This document shows positions 54,001 to 64,000 of a stretch of DNA of 64,000 nt, one piece after another. The number at the start of each line of letters is the position of its first letter. Positions within the stretch are counted from its first letter, which is position 1. Under the pieces are notes generated by a model, which saw only the letters and a program-made list of their open reading frames with translations, did no database searches and had not been told where the DNA came from. The DNA is from Amaurobius ferox (lineage: Eukaryota > Arthropoda > Arachnida > Araneae > Amaurobiidae): contig OX578152.1 of NCBI GenBank assembly GCA_951213105.1, positions 72,615,180 to 72,679,179 on the forward strand. The letters are read 5' to 3'. The position numbers were made by a program, and so were the translations under genes.

Positions 54001-54790
54001 TATAAAATAAATTAATAAACTTGTCTTGTATTTAGTAATCGATTTTATAAGTTCTATTTTTCTGGTAATAAATGTTGTTTTAAATTTTTGTTCAAAGACG
54101 GTGTATTGTGAAGCTGTTAAATATTGCTTCGATTTTTGATAGATTTCTACATTTTAAGTATCACTGAATACGAATCGACCATTTTCAAGGATGATTGCGA
54201 GTCTGTAGAATATGAATCAAACAGATTGGGGAATTTAAGTGAAATTGGGCACAAAACGGTTTAGAAAGCTTCATATGAAACAGCATTATATGCTGCAGAA
54301 AAGATGTAGAATCGTAGATGTAGAATCGTAGACGTAGACGTTATCCTGAAGTAGAACGCTATTTTTTTTTTCTCAAAACCGTTTGGCTCCTTTATTATTG
54401 TGTTATATGCTGTTTTATACGATTTTTTGACTTTCTACGCTTTTGTGCATTTTGGGCAGAAATTTATGTATATTTTGAAATCCGGTACGATGGTATCAAT
54501 CAGAAATTATAGCAGGAAATGCTCTGTTTAAAAGAATTAACAATAAGAATCATGACGTTTCTGACAGCATCTCATCATGGAGAAATTAAAAATCAGCTCG
54601 ACACATTAAATATTTTCTTTTACTGGCAATACAACATGATATTAATTAATATTTAATTAACTGAAACCAAAATCATAATTCTAAGCCAGTGTTTAGGACG
54701 GGTTCTGGGGGGGTATTCTACAGACACGACCGATTATTTTCTAGGAGAGGGGGTGTGTGGCAAGTGAGTTCGCGCCTTCCAACATCGATC
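54001..54790. other. AT-rich stretch without recognisable feature
   Basis: Only a short duplication 'gtagaatcgtag' near 54307-54332 was noticed. Confidence 0.4.
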
Positions 54791-54794
54791 GGCA

Positions 54795-55040
54795 GGGTGG
54801 GACAGTCCAGTGATTAGCGCGCGGGGAATATACTCCTAGGTCCACCCAAACTGTCCCCGTGTTTACACGGAATACGGGTACGTTAAATCTGTGCGTCCGA
54901 AAGTCCTTTTGAGAAGTTTCTGTTAGAGGAAATCGGGTACGGTCACTGTGGACGTTACTCCCACTGGGTTCCGGTCTAAATTGGTTAGCATTTCCAACAG
55001 ATACCTCATCTCTTCAGGTACGTTGGACAGTTTTTGTCGA
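54795..55040 (+). mobile_element. SINE family B copy, diverged
   Basis: A tRNA-like A-box line 'cagtgattagcgcgcgggga' is present but the B box is lost. Body lines 'gtccgaaagtcctttt', 'gacgttactcccactgggtt' and 'ccggtctaaattgg' follow. Confidence 0.75.
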
Positions 55041-56870
55041 GAGAATCAAAGAAAGCCCGTCTTGTACATCTTTGAGTTTCTATTTGTCTATACCTAAAAT
55101 TTTAGAACTGTATGTTTTGCCACGTACTCGTAATGTAGTGTCGAAACATCGCAGGGTTTTCTTATTTATATGGAGAGATTATAGGTAGATAGATAATGTA
55201 CATTGGAAAAAATGTTCAAGATAAAGTAAAAAAATCTAATACAGCAGTTCTATCTCAAATATTATAGTTCTTTGGTGTAGTTTTAATAAAATTTAGAATT
55301 TAAATTTTTATGCAATCCCTCTATCAAAAAAGCACAGGTTTTTTTTTAATATAGAGATATATTGTTCCAAAAGACATTGAAAAATGGTTGAATCATGTTC
55401 AATGATGCCTAAAATTCACCAAATTTCGTCAACCGAATTTTTTATTCCCATTACATTACCTTTTTTATATACAACTCATTATAGAAAGACCTAATATCAA
55501 CCTCTCTTCCACGAATTAACCAAATACAAACGCAATTTAAGTTTTGCCATAATGGTCCAATAAACTCGTACTCAATTACTTCCAATCTGTTACTTTTAAT
55601 CAAATCGAGAGTTTTTCCAAATCAATCATTTGTAAGATATATTTATTCATTTGGAATGATTAACATATTTTGCTCACATTAAATAAAAGCCGTTATTACA
55701 GCAAGAAGCTGAAAAATTAACCTTTCAGATGGAAAGATGTTTTTATTCTTTATCCCCTACAGACAAATTAGTTGGTTTAATCATAAGCATGTGTTCGCAT
55801 TTCAGCATTAGATTTAATTTTCTTCTCAGACGTTTTCTGAATTAAATAAGATTGGAATAAATTCAACACCGTTCTTTAATATAGAGTTGGGCACTCAGCC
55901 TGGTAACCAATGAAAAAGTTGTCAGCTTGACATAATGGTATTTAAGCTTCGTCATTCGTGATATCACAGTGCAGAGTAAACTTTGAGAGGAACTGCCAAA
56001 ATACAAAAAGTTTTCGCATTTATTACAGTTAAAATTGTTTGTTAATTTTTAAGTGGCAATATCCAATCGTAAACAAATTGAGCAAAGATTTTAAATTGTG
56101 CTGCGCACACAGGATCCAGTGACGTCATTGGAAGTTTAGTGACGTAGGTGGAATAAAATGACAGTCGCAATTAACAAGTTCGGTCCCTCTTGAGAGCCCG
56201 AGAACAGAATGCGCGCGTACTTAATTCCCATCTCGTCATATAGGCAGAGCCATTTAAAAATAGCTATGCCTGGTATAAGCACCCCATGAAATTCAATTCC
56301 TTAAGTAGGGCGAAAGTATGGAATAAGGGCCTTGTATTTAGTGATCTGTTTTGGATAATAATATTCTGAGTTAAAACGATGTTTTCTTAATTAAAATTTC
56401 AAGCAGACTGCTCAAAGGGATTTACTAATGTATGAATTGCTAAACTGTCTTCACAGTCTATTCTCTGTCTCAAAGGATAAACGACATTTACAGCAACCAT
56501 TGTGATTATTTGAAAATCCGGGTCGCTTGACCTTGACGATAAATTCGATGACTAACGTTCTGGAAATTTTTCGAATTTTGTAGATTGGTTAAAAACTTCA
56601 CGGGTTGGTTTCTTTTCTCCAAAATTTCCCGGAAAAAATGGTATACAAGAGGTTATCGTTCAGTTAGTTGTTGGTGGGATACGCGTGAAAGCGAATTGGG
56701 AATACATCAGTGCTTTGAGCATCTAATGAACATGTTTTGTGAACTAGTTGAACATTTAATTACTATTTATTGTACCTGACAGTTATTTAATGACCTTGTA
56801 AATGCCAACATTTGATAAAGGTTGCCAAGTTTATGATATTGCGCCAACTGTACCAGTACTTACGTCCATT
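55040..56870. other. Stretch without recognised gene
   Basis: Includes the 55640-55860 repeat counterpart noted above and CRE/CCAAT-like 'gtgacgtcattgg' near 56120. The frame at 56585 has no recognisable family. Confidence 0.4.
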
Positions 56871-56879
56871 CGTTCCATA

Positions 56880-57140
56880 AAAATTATGTCCATAAAAAAT
56901 TCTATCTAGTTCTAGATTTTTTATAACGTAGCCGGATATAAAGTTTCGTGAATATCCATTAATATTTTCGACTACTGTCACAAGAAATCGACTACAGACA
57001 TCAGACATACAGACAGTTGGACATCACTCCATAAATAGTCATAACGTGTTCATGAGGTCTTAAAACATATATTGGCATCAAAATCTCGAAATCGAAAATT
57101 TTTGTGAAAACAATACTTTCCCAATACTATGTATAAAAGT
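56880..57140 (+). repeat. Family C repeat, 3' part
   Basis: Close match to 31043-31294 over 'ctagttctagattttttata', 'atataaagtttcgtgaatat' and 'acatatattggcatcaaaat', ending near 'caatactttcccaatactat'. Confidence 0.75.
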
Positions 57141-58360
57141 AACTATTAGCTGCGCAATATACAATGTCAAGTGCAACCTCTTCGGTTCTGTGAAGGAATT
57201 CAGTGGAATTGCAGATGTAGCAAGTATTGAAAACATATGGCCCAAACTAGGGGTTAATGTAAGCAGGGTATCGAAATTTAGCAGGGTATCAAAATTACTA
57301 CATTACATGCATACTCAAGGCTCCCAATCCGCATTGAAGGCCAGAATGCTAATCATTCAGCCACAGGTGGGCCTTACAGTTCGCAAAATTCTCACGATGT
57401 ATGGAATATATATGTGTTTGACTGTAAAAAAGTGTTTGTGTTCGTAAAAGTTTGCTTCTTAACAGACAACATGAACTTTTCCTTTGTAAAGAAGAAAACG
57501 TAAGGAATTTTTATTTTAATTTTTCAGCATGACCGGATACTTAGAACTTGAATGTGCTGTATAGCACTACTTTATTTATTATTTCACGTACCTATACACG
57601 TAATTACATATGTATTAATTTATGTGAGTTTATATTTATGGATATACGGAATGATTAAAAAAAGTTGTAAGACTTAATGTCGCTTAAACGATTGGTCGTA
57701 GACCCATGGTTCGAATTTAAGAAATGCTTTAATTAAGGTAAAGTATCATCGTATGCAAATTTTTACCATGTGACACCTTTTAAGAAAAATGTACAAAATG
57801 TAACTTTTTAGACAGGTCCCTTAAATTTTTATTTTGAAATATAAAATTATTTCTCATAGTCCAATTTTATTCAAACAAAAAATGTTCCATTGTCAAGCAA
57901 TCAAAATTACCTGAGATATCATTAATATTCGACGGTAATTAGAAACTGAATGAAATTATTTCTAAAGATTTGCATGTAAATTTGAATGCAAATTTTATCT
58001 AACTAAATTCAATTTTTATGCGACCCCTGAACTGTATGTTTTTTTTATATCTTTTAATAGGTAAAAGTTGTTTAAGTCCTATGACTTTGACAATTTTTTC
58101 CTGGACAATTTTGCATATTAGATCTTGGTTTTTTTTTTTTTAAGATAGCTTTAAACAAATGAGAAACAAATTTGCTAAAGAGAACTTCTTTTGTGGAGGG
58201 TCCGTTTAAAAGTTAAATTTAAATGTAATACTTTTTGCTAAGACGTGTCACGTGACCAAAGCTGTCGTAGTCTGAAAGTTGAAGCGATTAAGCTCGAACT
58301 ATGGTTTGGCGACCAACCACTCAACTGATATATAGTCGTGGAATAATTTCAATATAGTAA
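57140..58360. other. Stretch without recognised gene
   Basis: The 85-codon frame at 57190 has a short internal duplication (SRVSKFSRVSK) and no recognised family. The rest is AT-rich with no shared repeat. Confidence 0.35.
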
Positions 58361-58362
58361 TA

Positions 58363-58440
58363 ATAAAAATGAATAAAATAATAATAAAAATAATAATAAA
58401 AATAATAAAAATTAGAATAAAAATAATAATAAAAATAATC
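58363..58440. repeat. AAT/AAAAT microsatellite
   Basis: Imperfect (AATAAT/AAAAATAAT)n over about 78 bp, ending just before 'tgtaacaccctgta', which resembles the end of the MITE at 28500. Confidence 0.9.
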
Positions 58441-58607
58441 ATTTTGTAACACCCTGTATCTCTACTAGAACATAGAGAGTGCATTAGTTTTCATTGTAAT
58501 TTATGCATTTATCTGTTGTTGAAAACTTACATTCATTAAATTCCAAATTCCTTAACGTCAGTGAATACTTTTATTTTTTTTAATACTTAATTTGAAGAAA
58601 AATAGAG

Positions 58608-58763
58608 CATTAAGTATATAAGCATTATGAGTATTAAGCATAAGTCTTATGAGCATTACGACCAAGTATTAAGCATCATGAACCATAAGTATATGAGCAT
58701 TATGAGCAAGTATTAAGCATTATGAGCCATTAGTATATGAACATTAAGTATTAAGCATATAAT
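58608..58763. repeat. ATTAAGCAT / ATTATGAGC minisatellite
   Basis: The motifs 'agtattaagcat', 'catgagcattatgag' and 'agtatatgagcat' alternate about ten times in 155 bp in a degenerate higher-order pattern. Confidence 0.8.
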
Positions 58764-58769
58764 CAGTCA

Positions 58770-59610
58770 GTTCACCAGCTCACTTTCGTGAATTCAAAAT
58801 GACAAAATTATATACCTTTCTAACATAATAAAAAATATGTCTGTCTGTTTGTGTGTGTGTTCGTCTATTGGTGAGCTAGGGGAAAATCCAAGCGACTTAT
58901 AGATAAGAAATGCTGTTTAGTGAAAGTATAGGTTAGGTCTCAAGACACCACAGAGCGATTTTTTAAAATTCTAATTAGTTTTTCTAATTAATGTTGAAAC
59001 TCAATTTTTGAGCGATTTTCACACAAATCGGTTCAAAGAACATCAGACAGATCGATGAGCGTTCTTTCTAACGAGCTTTGAACCGAATCCGCTCGAAAAT
59101 CCATTCATATTTTAAAAAGTTGAAAGTACATCGATATATGCCTATATAATGAATGCACTTTCATTTTTATATTGTTGCATCGGAAAATTAAAGATTCGCA
59201 TGATTAAAAATTTTGACATAAATATGGAGTGAAGACTTCGCATTCTAATAAAATAGTTTTTTTTTAATTACTCCATTTCTGGATCTTTTATGAATGTTCA
59301 AATGGGTATATAATCACAACTAAAGTGTATACTTTGTCATGAGTTTCATGAAGAAGGGTTAATTCGTTTTCGGAATTCGTGACGTTATAACATATTTGTC
59401 TTTTGCTTCAGTGCAGACCTTGATTGGGGTTGTGCCCCCCACACAGTTAAAAATATTACACTCTTTAAACACCCCTTTCTACTTAAAGATTAATCACCCC
59501 TTCTATCAATTTCCTTCCAGCAATTTTTCAGCAACACCATGCACTTTAATGGGAAGAAATATTGCCGCCGAATTGCCGCAATTTTTTTTAACTCTACAAT
59601 AAAAATTGCT
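58770..59610. other. Stretch without recognised gene
   Basis: The frame at 59396 shows no family resemblance. A CTGT tract with 'gtgtgtgtgttcgtctattg' near 58840 is the only simple repeat. Confidence 0.35.
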
Positions 59611-59621
59611 CAATTTTTGAG

Positions 59622-59745
59622 CGCGAACCAATCAGAGGACGATAAGATTTGACGTCACATCGCTCCGCCTTTCTTCACCTCATTTGCATTAAAAATGGCG
59701 ATGGCGACTGCAAACCGATCACAAGTAGCTCGTAATTGCGAGTAA
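59622..59745 (+). promoter_or_regulatory. Promoter-like motif cluster with short downstream ORF (candidate)
   Basis: Within 75 bp occur a CCAAT box ('aaccaatcag', 59624), a CRE-like 'tgacgtcac' (59651), a GC-rich 'cgctccgcctttc', an octamer-like 'atttgcat' (59682) and a YY1/Pho-like 'aaaatggcgatgg' (59690). ATG at 59695 opens a 16-codon frame MAMATANRSQVARNCE. The density of GC-rich motifs is unusual in this AT-rich window. No TATA box and no second exon were found. It could equally be the end of an unrecognised element. Confidence 0.25.
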
Positions 59746-59749
59746 TCTG

Positions 59750-61485
59750 GAGATGGAAAAAATAATAATAGAACTTCTACCAAATTATACAGACACCTGG
59801 GGGATATAAAAGATCCAAATTATACGAAAAAAAACACTAAATAATGCTTCCTGGAACGAAATCGGCGGCATTTAAGAGGAGGAGCCTAAAGTATGATTGA
59901 CGGCCGGAATTGCAGAAAATCGGCAGTAAAAATTACCCTGTGTAATAACGCTATAACCCTCACATTATTATGCATTATATCCCTCCAAACCTGCAGCACC
60001 CCAATCCCCGCTTCACAGTAACGGGCGCATCGAATCCGTATTTTCGTCACTGAGCGGACGTATTGTTTAAGCATTCGTTGATTTTCAAGAATTGATAATA
60101 TGTGCTGATGTAATTTTAGTCAGAGATTTGCATGGGAATCTGAAAATATGTTCCAACGAGTATTCGTTTTAGTCTTTAATAAGACAAACTAAATTTAATC
60201 ATCTTGAAATACTTAGAATCCATCATTGACAAATGTGTTACTGCTAATAGAATCATTATATTCTACATTTATAAGACATTCTTGTTCACCCAGAAAGGTC
60301 ATTAACATACTTATTCCTCATTAACCTTTATTACGCCAAACTAAATCTAAGAACTTACCTTTTTTTTTCCATTTCGGGGAGAACTCGTGATTTTTTCCCG
60401 ACAAAAAATTAACTGGAATAATAATCACGCTCTCGTATTACTGCTGGATTGAAATTTATTTCTATCCCAGACTTTTCATGAATGAATATGATTTGAATAA
60501 TTTTAATTCAAGAAGTAAGGACGAGACATGGAATAAACATGCCTTTCACTTAGTAATGGATTTTTTCCCTTTAAAAATGTTGTTTTCACTTCAACCAGAG
60601 TGTAATAGGAAAGTATATGTAATAGGAAAGTTTTGAGATGCGATTATCCGGCTTTGTGATTTTGATGGAATAGCACGTTATGTGAATCCCTGAATTCGGA
60701 TCAGCCATTTATTCGATGGCGTATGTGGATCTGGGAATCTGCAGGATATCTCTCAAATTAATGGGGCAATTCAAACGAAATTTGATACGATTGTTTAAAT
60801 TGCTGCTCTTAAAAGGTTTGGGGATTTTTGAAGGAATGGAAATAAAATTGCAGTCAATGTTTCAAGTTTCTTTGAAAATCTACAAAAACAAATAAAAATA
60901 AATTTATGAAAGAGATTTCCATATGGTGGCAAATTGCGCATACACTTCAACAGAACTCTTAAGACTTTTTATACTTTCTGCACAGTTATTCCATACGTCC
61001 GAATTTTTGGCAAAACCGGAGGTAACATCTCCAGAACCGGAAATGGAAATCTTAAATCCTCCCCCCCCCCTCCAAGCTTCTTTGAACTATAATGCGGAAT
61101 CTATATCAGTCATCATCTAAGCTCTAACTAAATCATTGTTTTATGAAGTTTTGTGCAGATAGAGGAAAGAACATTTCACTGTATTCTAGAATTTGCTTTT
61201 ACCAAGGGACCCAATCGAAGGTTAGGGTCCCCCTGAATGCAGCCCTATCTTACTGCAGTTCCGGATTTTATCTATTTTTAAAACTTTATCTTCGACTATT
61301 TTTTCTTTAGACTTTCTCTGAACGTACTGATAGATTTTCGCTTGCAATACTAAGCTGATGGATGTCATGACTTAAAAAGTTTGCAGTCACCTGTTGTTTT
61401 CCAAAAAATGTTGGTTGTTTCCAGATTTTGACTAAAATATTTAGCTTTTTCCGGGATCATGGACACTGCAATTGGAACAAATTAA
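59750..61485. other. Stretch without recognised gene
   Basis: 60980-61140 repeats lines of the degenerate tandem family at 5690 and 44040 ('catctccagaaccgg', 'atatcagtcatcatctaagc'). A C run lies at 61060-61070. The frames at 59886 (-) and 60923 (+) have no recognisable family. Confidence 0.4.
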
Positions 61486-61491
61486 AAAAAA

Positions 61492-62240
61492 TCTGATGTG
61501 AGCAGTATATGACTTTCCCTGCAGACTTATATTAACGTTCTCTTTATTTTAATTAAATTTATTTCACTTTTAATTCAATTTTCGTTCTCATTCGGTAACC
61601 GGGCTTATTTTCAAAGGTGGCGTAGAGAAAGTACGAAAAGCTAAAATATCTCAAGAACGGCTAGTCCTAGTGTAATGGGGTTGGTCTTATTCTTTTCGTC
61701 GTTAAAAATTACTTATTAAACAAGCATTTAATGGATATATTTGAGTATACCTAGTTCTTTAGTTTAGATTTTGACGATTTTTGCGGGTCATTTTGCAAAA
61801 AAAAGCAGGTTATTTTTTTCCGAATCGTACCAAAATTTAATCAACACCAGGGTAACTCATAAGTGACTCATATACCGAATTTTGTGAAATTCGGTCTATT
61901 AGTTTTTTAGTTAGAGTGGATACAAACTTTTGCGGGCCATTTCGCAAAAAAAAAGGCGGGTTCTTTTATCTCAAATCGTACCCAAAACTAATCAGCACCA
62001 GACTCGCTTACGAGTGACTTAACTACCAAATTTTGTGAAATTCGTTCCATTAGTTTTTTAGTTAGAGTGGATACAAAATGTGAACAGACAGACAGACACA
62101 CACACAGACGTCACGCTAAAAATAGTTTTTTCGTATTCTAGGGGTCTCGAAACGTGTAGATCCGTCGAAAACTCGAGTTGTGATTTTCGGTATGATTCCA
62201 ATACTTTCCCTATACATTACCATGTATTGCTGGGAAAGTA
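61492..62240 (+). repeat. Family B hairpin-terminated repeat, full length
   Basis: Very close to the 16673 copy. TC end at 61492 after an A run, two internal 'cgggccattt...caccag...gtgactc' units, an ACAG/CA tract (62086-62105), 'aaaactcgagttgtgatttt', and the terminal hairpin ACTTTCCCTATACAT...ATGTAT...GGGAAAGT closing at 62240. Confidence 0.85.
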
Positions 62241-62805
62241 AAAATAGAGTTGCCGAATGAAGATTCGGTTGACCCTTGGAGGAGAAAGGTTAAAGGGATA
62301 ATGCGCAAAACAATGCTAAAGAATTGCCGCCAAGATGACCTCTCATGAGATCACGTGAAATTGGGCATGTTGGGCAGACTCTTTAATTTCCATTAATTTT
62401 TCCCAGTATTTTGTGGCATTTTTTCACTATGCTCTAGCTAAATAGGATTCAATTAGAGGCGATTTTATAATTATAGAGGTGGTATTATAAATATAGCGTT
62501 GGAATTATAAAATAATTTGGGTATTTCACGCGAGAAAATATGGCAAGAAATTCGCTTTCAAGGGAGGTAAGAACATGAAGTTAATTTTCAGAGAATGAGT
62601 TGGAAAATAAAAGTTAATCCCTGATTATCTCTGTGAATCGCGTTGAATCAATGGATTCACAAAAAAGTATCGTACAAATAATAATTAATATTTTTTCAGA
62701 ATTTAGATTTTTTTGCTTAAAAAACCGTAAAGATCTTTTTCAGCATTTTGCACATATGAACAACATCAGAAGAAGTAATTGTTAGTTATCCCATTTTTTT
62801 AATTT
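62241..62805. other. Stretch without recognisable feature
   Basis: A short 'ctctcatgagatcacgtga' with overlapping palindromes lies near 62340. No repeat or coding was recognised. Confidence 0.4.
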
Positions 62806-62810
62806 CCTTA

Positions 62811-63773
62811 TGTACATAATGTATGTATAAGGAAAGTATTGTGACGGGGTCGAAAATTCAAATTCAAGTTTTCGGCGGGAGACCACGTTTCAAGCATCCC
62901 TGATCACGAATAAAACATTTTTGAAGTGATGCCTGTGTGTGTGTGTGTGTGTGTGTGTGAAAGTATGTGTGTGTGTGTGTGAAAGTATGTGTGTGTGTGT
63001 GTGTGTTTCAGTGAGCCTGTGGAGACGATAACTGACGAACTAATGGACCGATTCAAACAATATTTGGTACAAAAATCACAATCCGTAAATACTGGAAGTC
63101 TATTGTTTTTATACGCAATCGAATGTTCAAAACCCCCCTAAATTTTCGAATGAAATTTTGAAAAAATTGTCAAAAAATCAAAACTGCTAATAAAGTTACG
63201 CAAATAGACATTTCTTATGTAATTTTTCATTAGAAAACGATTGACATAAATTTTAGAACGCTAACGTGAACCGTTCTCGAGATATTGCACATTTTTCAAA
63301 AAAATTATCAAAAAGTCATAAAATAAAAAAAAATATTTCCTATTGAGAAACATGTTCACTTTTCATATGTAATACCATGCAATAAATTGGGTGACATCAT
63401 TCTCGTGGATCTAGCTCGTTGCATTCATGAAAAAAGATACTTTGAGTAATACTTTAGTATTTGAACGCCAATAGTCATTTATCTGCTGTAAGAATAACTT
63501 ATTTCTTCGTCCATAACGCTTGGCGAGAATTTGGCGACGAATTTGGCGGAGTGTCGCCAACTTGGCGACTTTTTGAAATGTTGCCAAATTAGCGAAAATC
63601 TCGCCAAATGATTAAAAATGACGCTAAATCAATGAAAATGACGACCAATTGTCGAAAATTCAATATCTTGGAAAGAGGATTAGTATCTACTATAAGAAAA
63701 ACCTATTTTTTTACTGTAAAAGTAGTAAATTCATTGCATTATATAAGGAAAGTCATGTGTAGCCCACATCAGA
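62811..63773 (-). repeat. Family A hairpin-rich repeat, full length
   Basis: Reverse copy. The hairpin end 'aatttccttatgtacataatgtatgtataaggaa' region opens it, then compound TG tracts (62934-63006), 'gttctcgagatattgcacat', the GTCGCCAACTTGGCGAC palindrome (63555), and the 'cccacatcaga' end at 63773. Confidence 0.9.
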
Positions 63774-64000
63774 TTTTTTGTTTAGGAGCTGTAAATTTAA
63801 CACCTCACTTTTCATAACGTTTCAGAAATCTTTAGAGTTTATCTTTTTTCTTTTTTATAATTTCCTAACAATAAATCTGGATGCATATACCATTTTATAA
63901 ATCTATGTCAACAAGCGTAAGCACAACAACAGACTACAATCTTTCATTTGTGTCCAAGCAAATGGTCTAGTTCTTCTTGGCAGTGTTTCTTTCAGGCATA

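Noticed and set aside
57190..57447. 85-codon protein
   Set aside because: No recognisable family, a low-complexity internal duplication, and no supporting context.

Overview
The window looks like about 64 kb of AT-rich intergenic DNA from an animal, most likely an arthropod and possibly an arachnid. That guess rests on the mix of elements: a DD34D mariner, Jockey-like and Penelope-like retrotransposons, Helitrons, and SINEs headed by 5S rRNA and tRNA sequence. No host protein-coding gene could be identified with confidence. Most long open frames are microsatellite artefacts or decayed transposon coding. Three short stretches are listed only as weak coding or promoter candidates: a 57-codon frame at 7785, a frame at 17983, and a promoter-like motif cluster near 59620.

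Layout. 1-5 kb: a truncated hairpin-rich repeat (family A), TA/CA microsatellites, a composite 5S-tRNA SINE with target duplication (2439-2819), a tRNA SINE, and a complete miniature LTR element (TRIM, 4279-4803). 5.6-7.4 kb: a 158-bp degenerate tandem repeat and a reversed Helitron remnant. 9.2-12.0 kb: a Penelope-like fold-back split by a truncated Jockey-like element with a 14-bp target duplication. 12.7-17.4 kb: family B repeats, a family D repeat and a small MITE with a 10-bp target duplication. 18.4-24.6 kb: head-to-tail Helitrons, including two nearly identical units. 25.5-29.8 kb: a second 5S-tRNA SINE with a different tail, a 199-bp tandem repeat, a 742-bp MITE with long terminal inverted repeats into whose end a SINE inserted, and a third tRNA-like SINE. 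30-33 kb: two family A copies facing each other. 33.7-37.8 kb: two Penelope-like reverse transcriptase relics separated by a TA array. 38-42.5 kb: a large family D palindrome interrupted by a family A copy. 42.9-46 kb: another family A copy, a MITE and a SINE. 47.0-48.4 kb: a full-length but broken mariner with recognisable inverted ends. 48.6-57 kb: SINEs, family C repeats, a Penelope GIY-YIG relic and a Helitron. 58-64 kb: simple repeats plus one copy each of families B and A.

The most interesting signals are: (1) families A and B, which share the same terminal architecture (a hairpin at the TC end, subterminal inverted repeats, a CA microsatellite, a palindrome and a 3'-terminal hairpin), resembling Helentron-associated non-autonomous elements; (2) two SINE families that each carry a 5S head in front of different tRNA-like bodies and tails; (3) the TRIM with 153-bp repeats differing at two sites; (4) Helitron units joined exactly CTAG|TC; (5) hammerhead-ribozyme-like CTGANGA...GAAA motifs recurring beside Penelope relics. 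All calls come from reading the sequence by eye; no database search was made.
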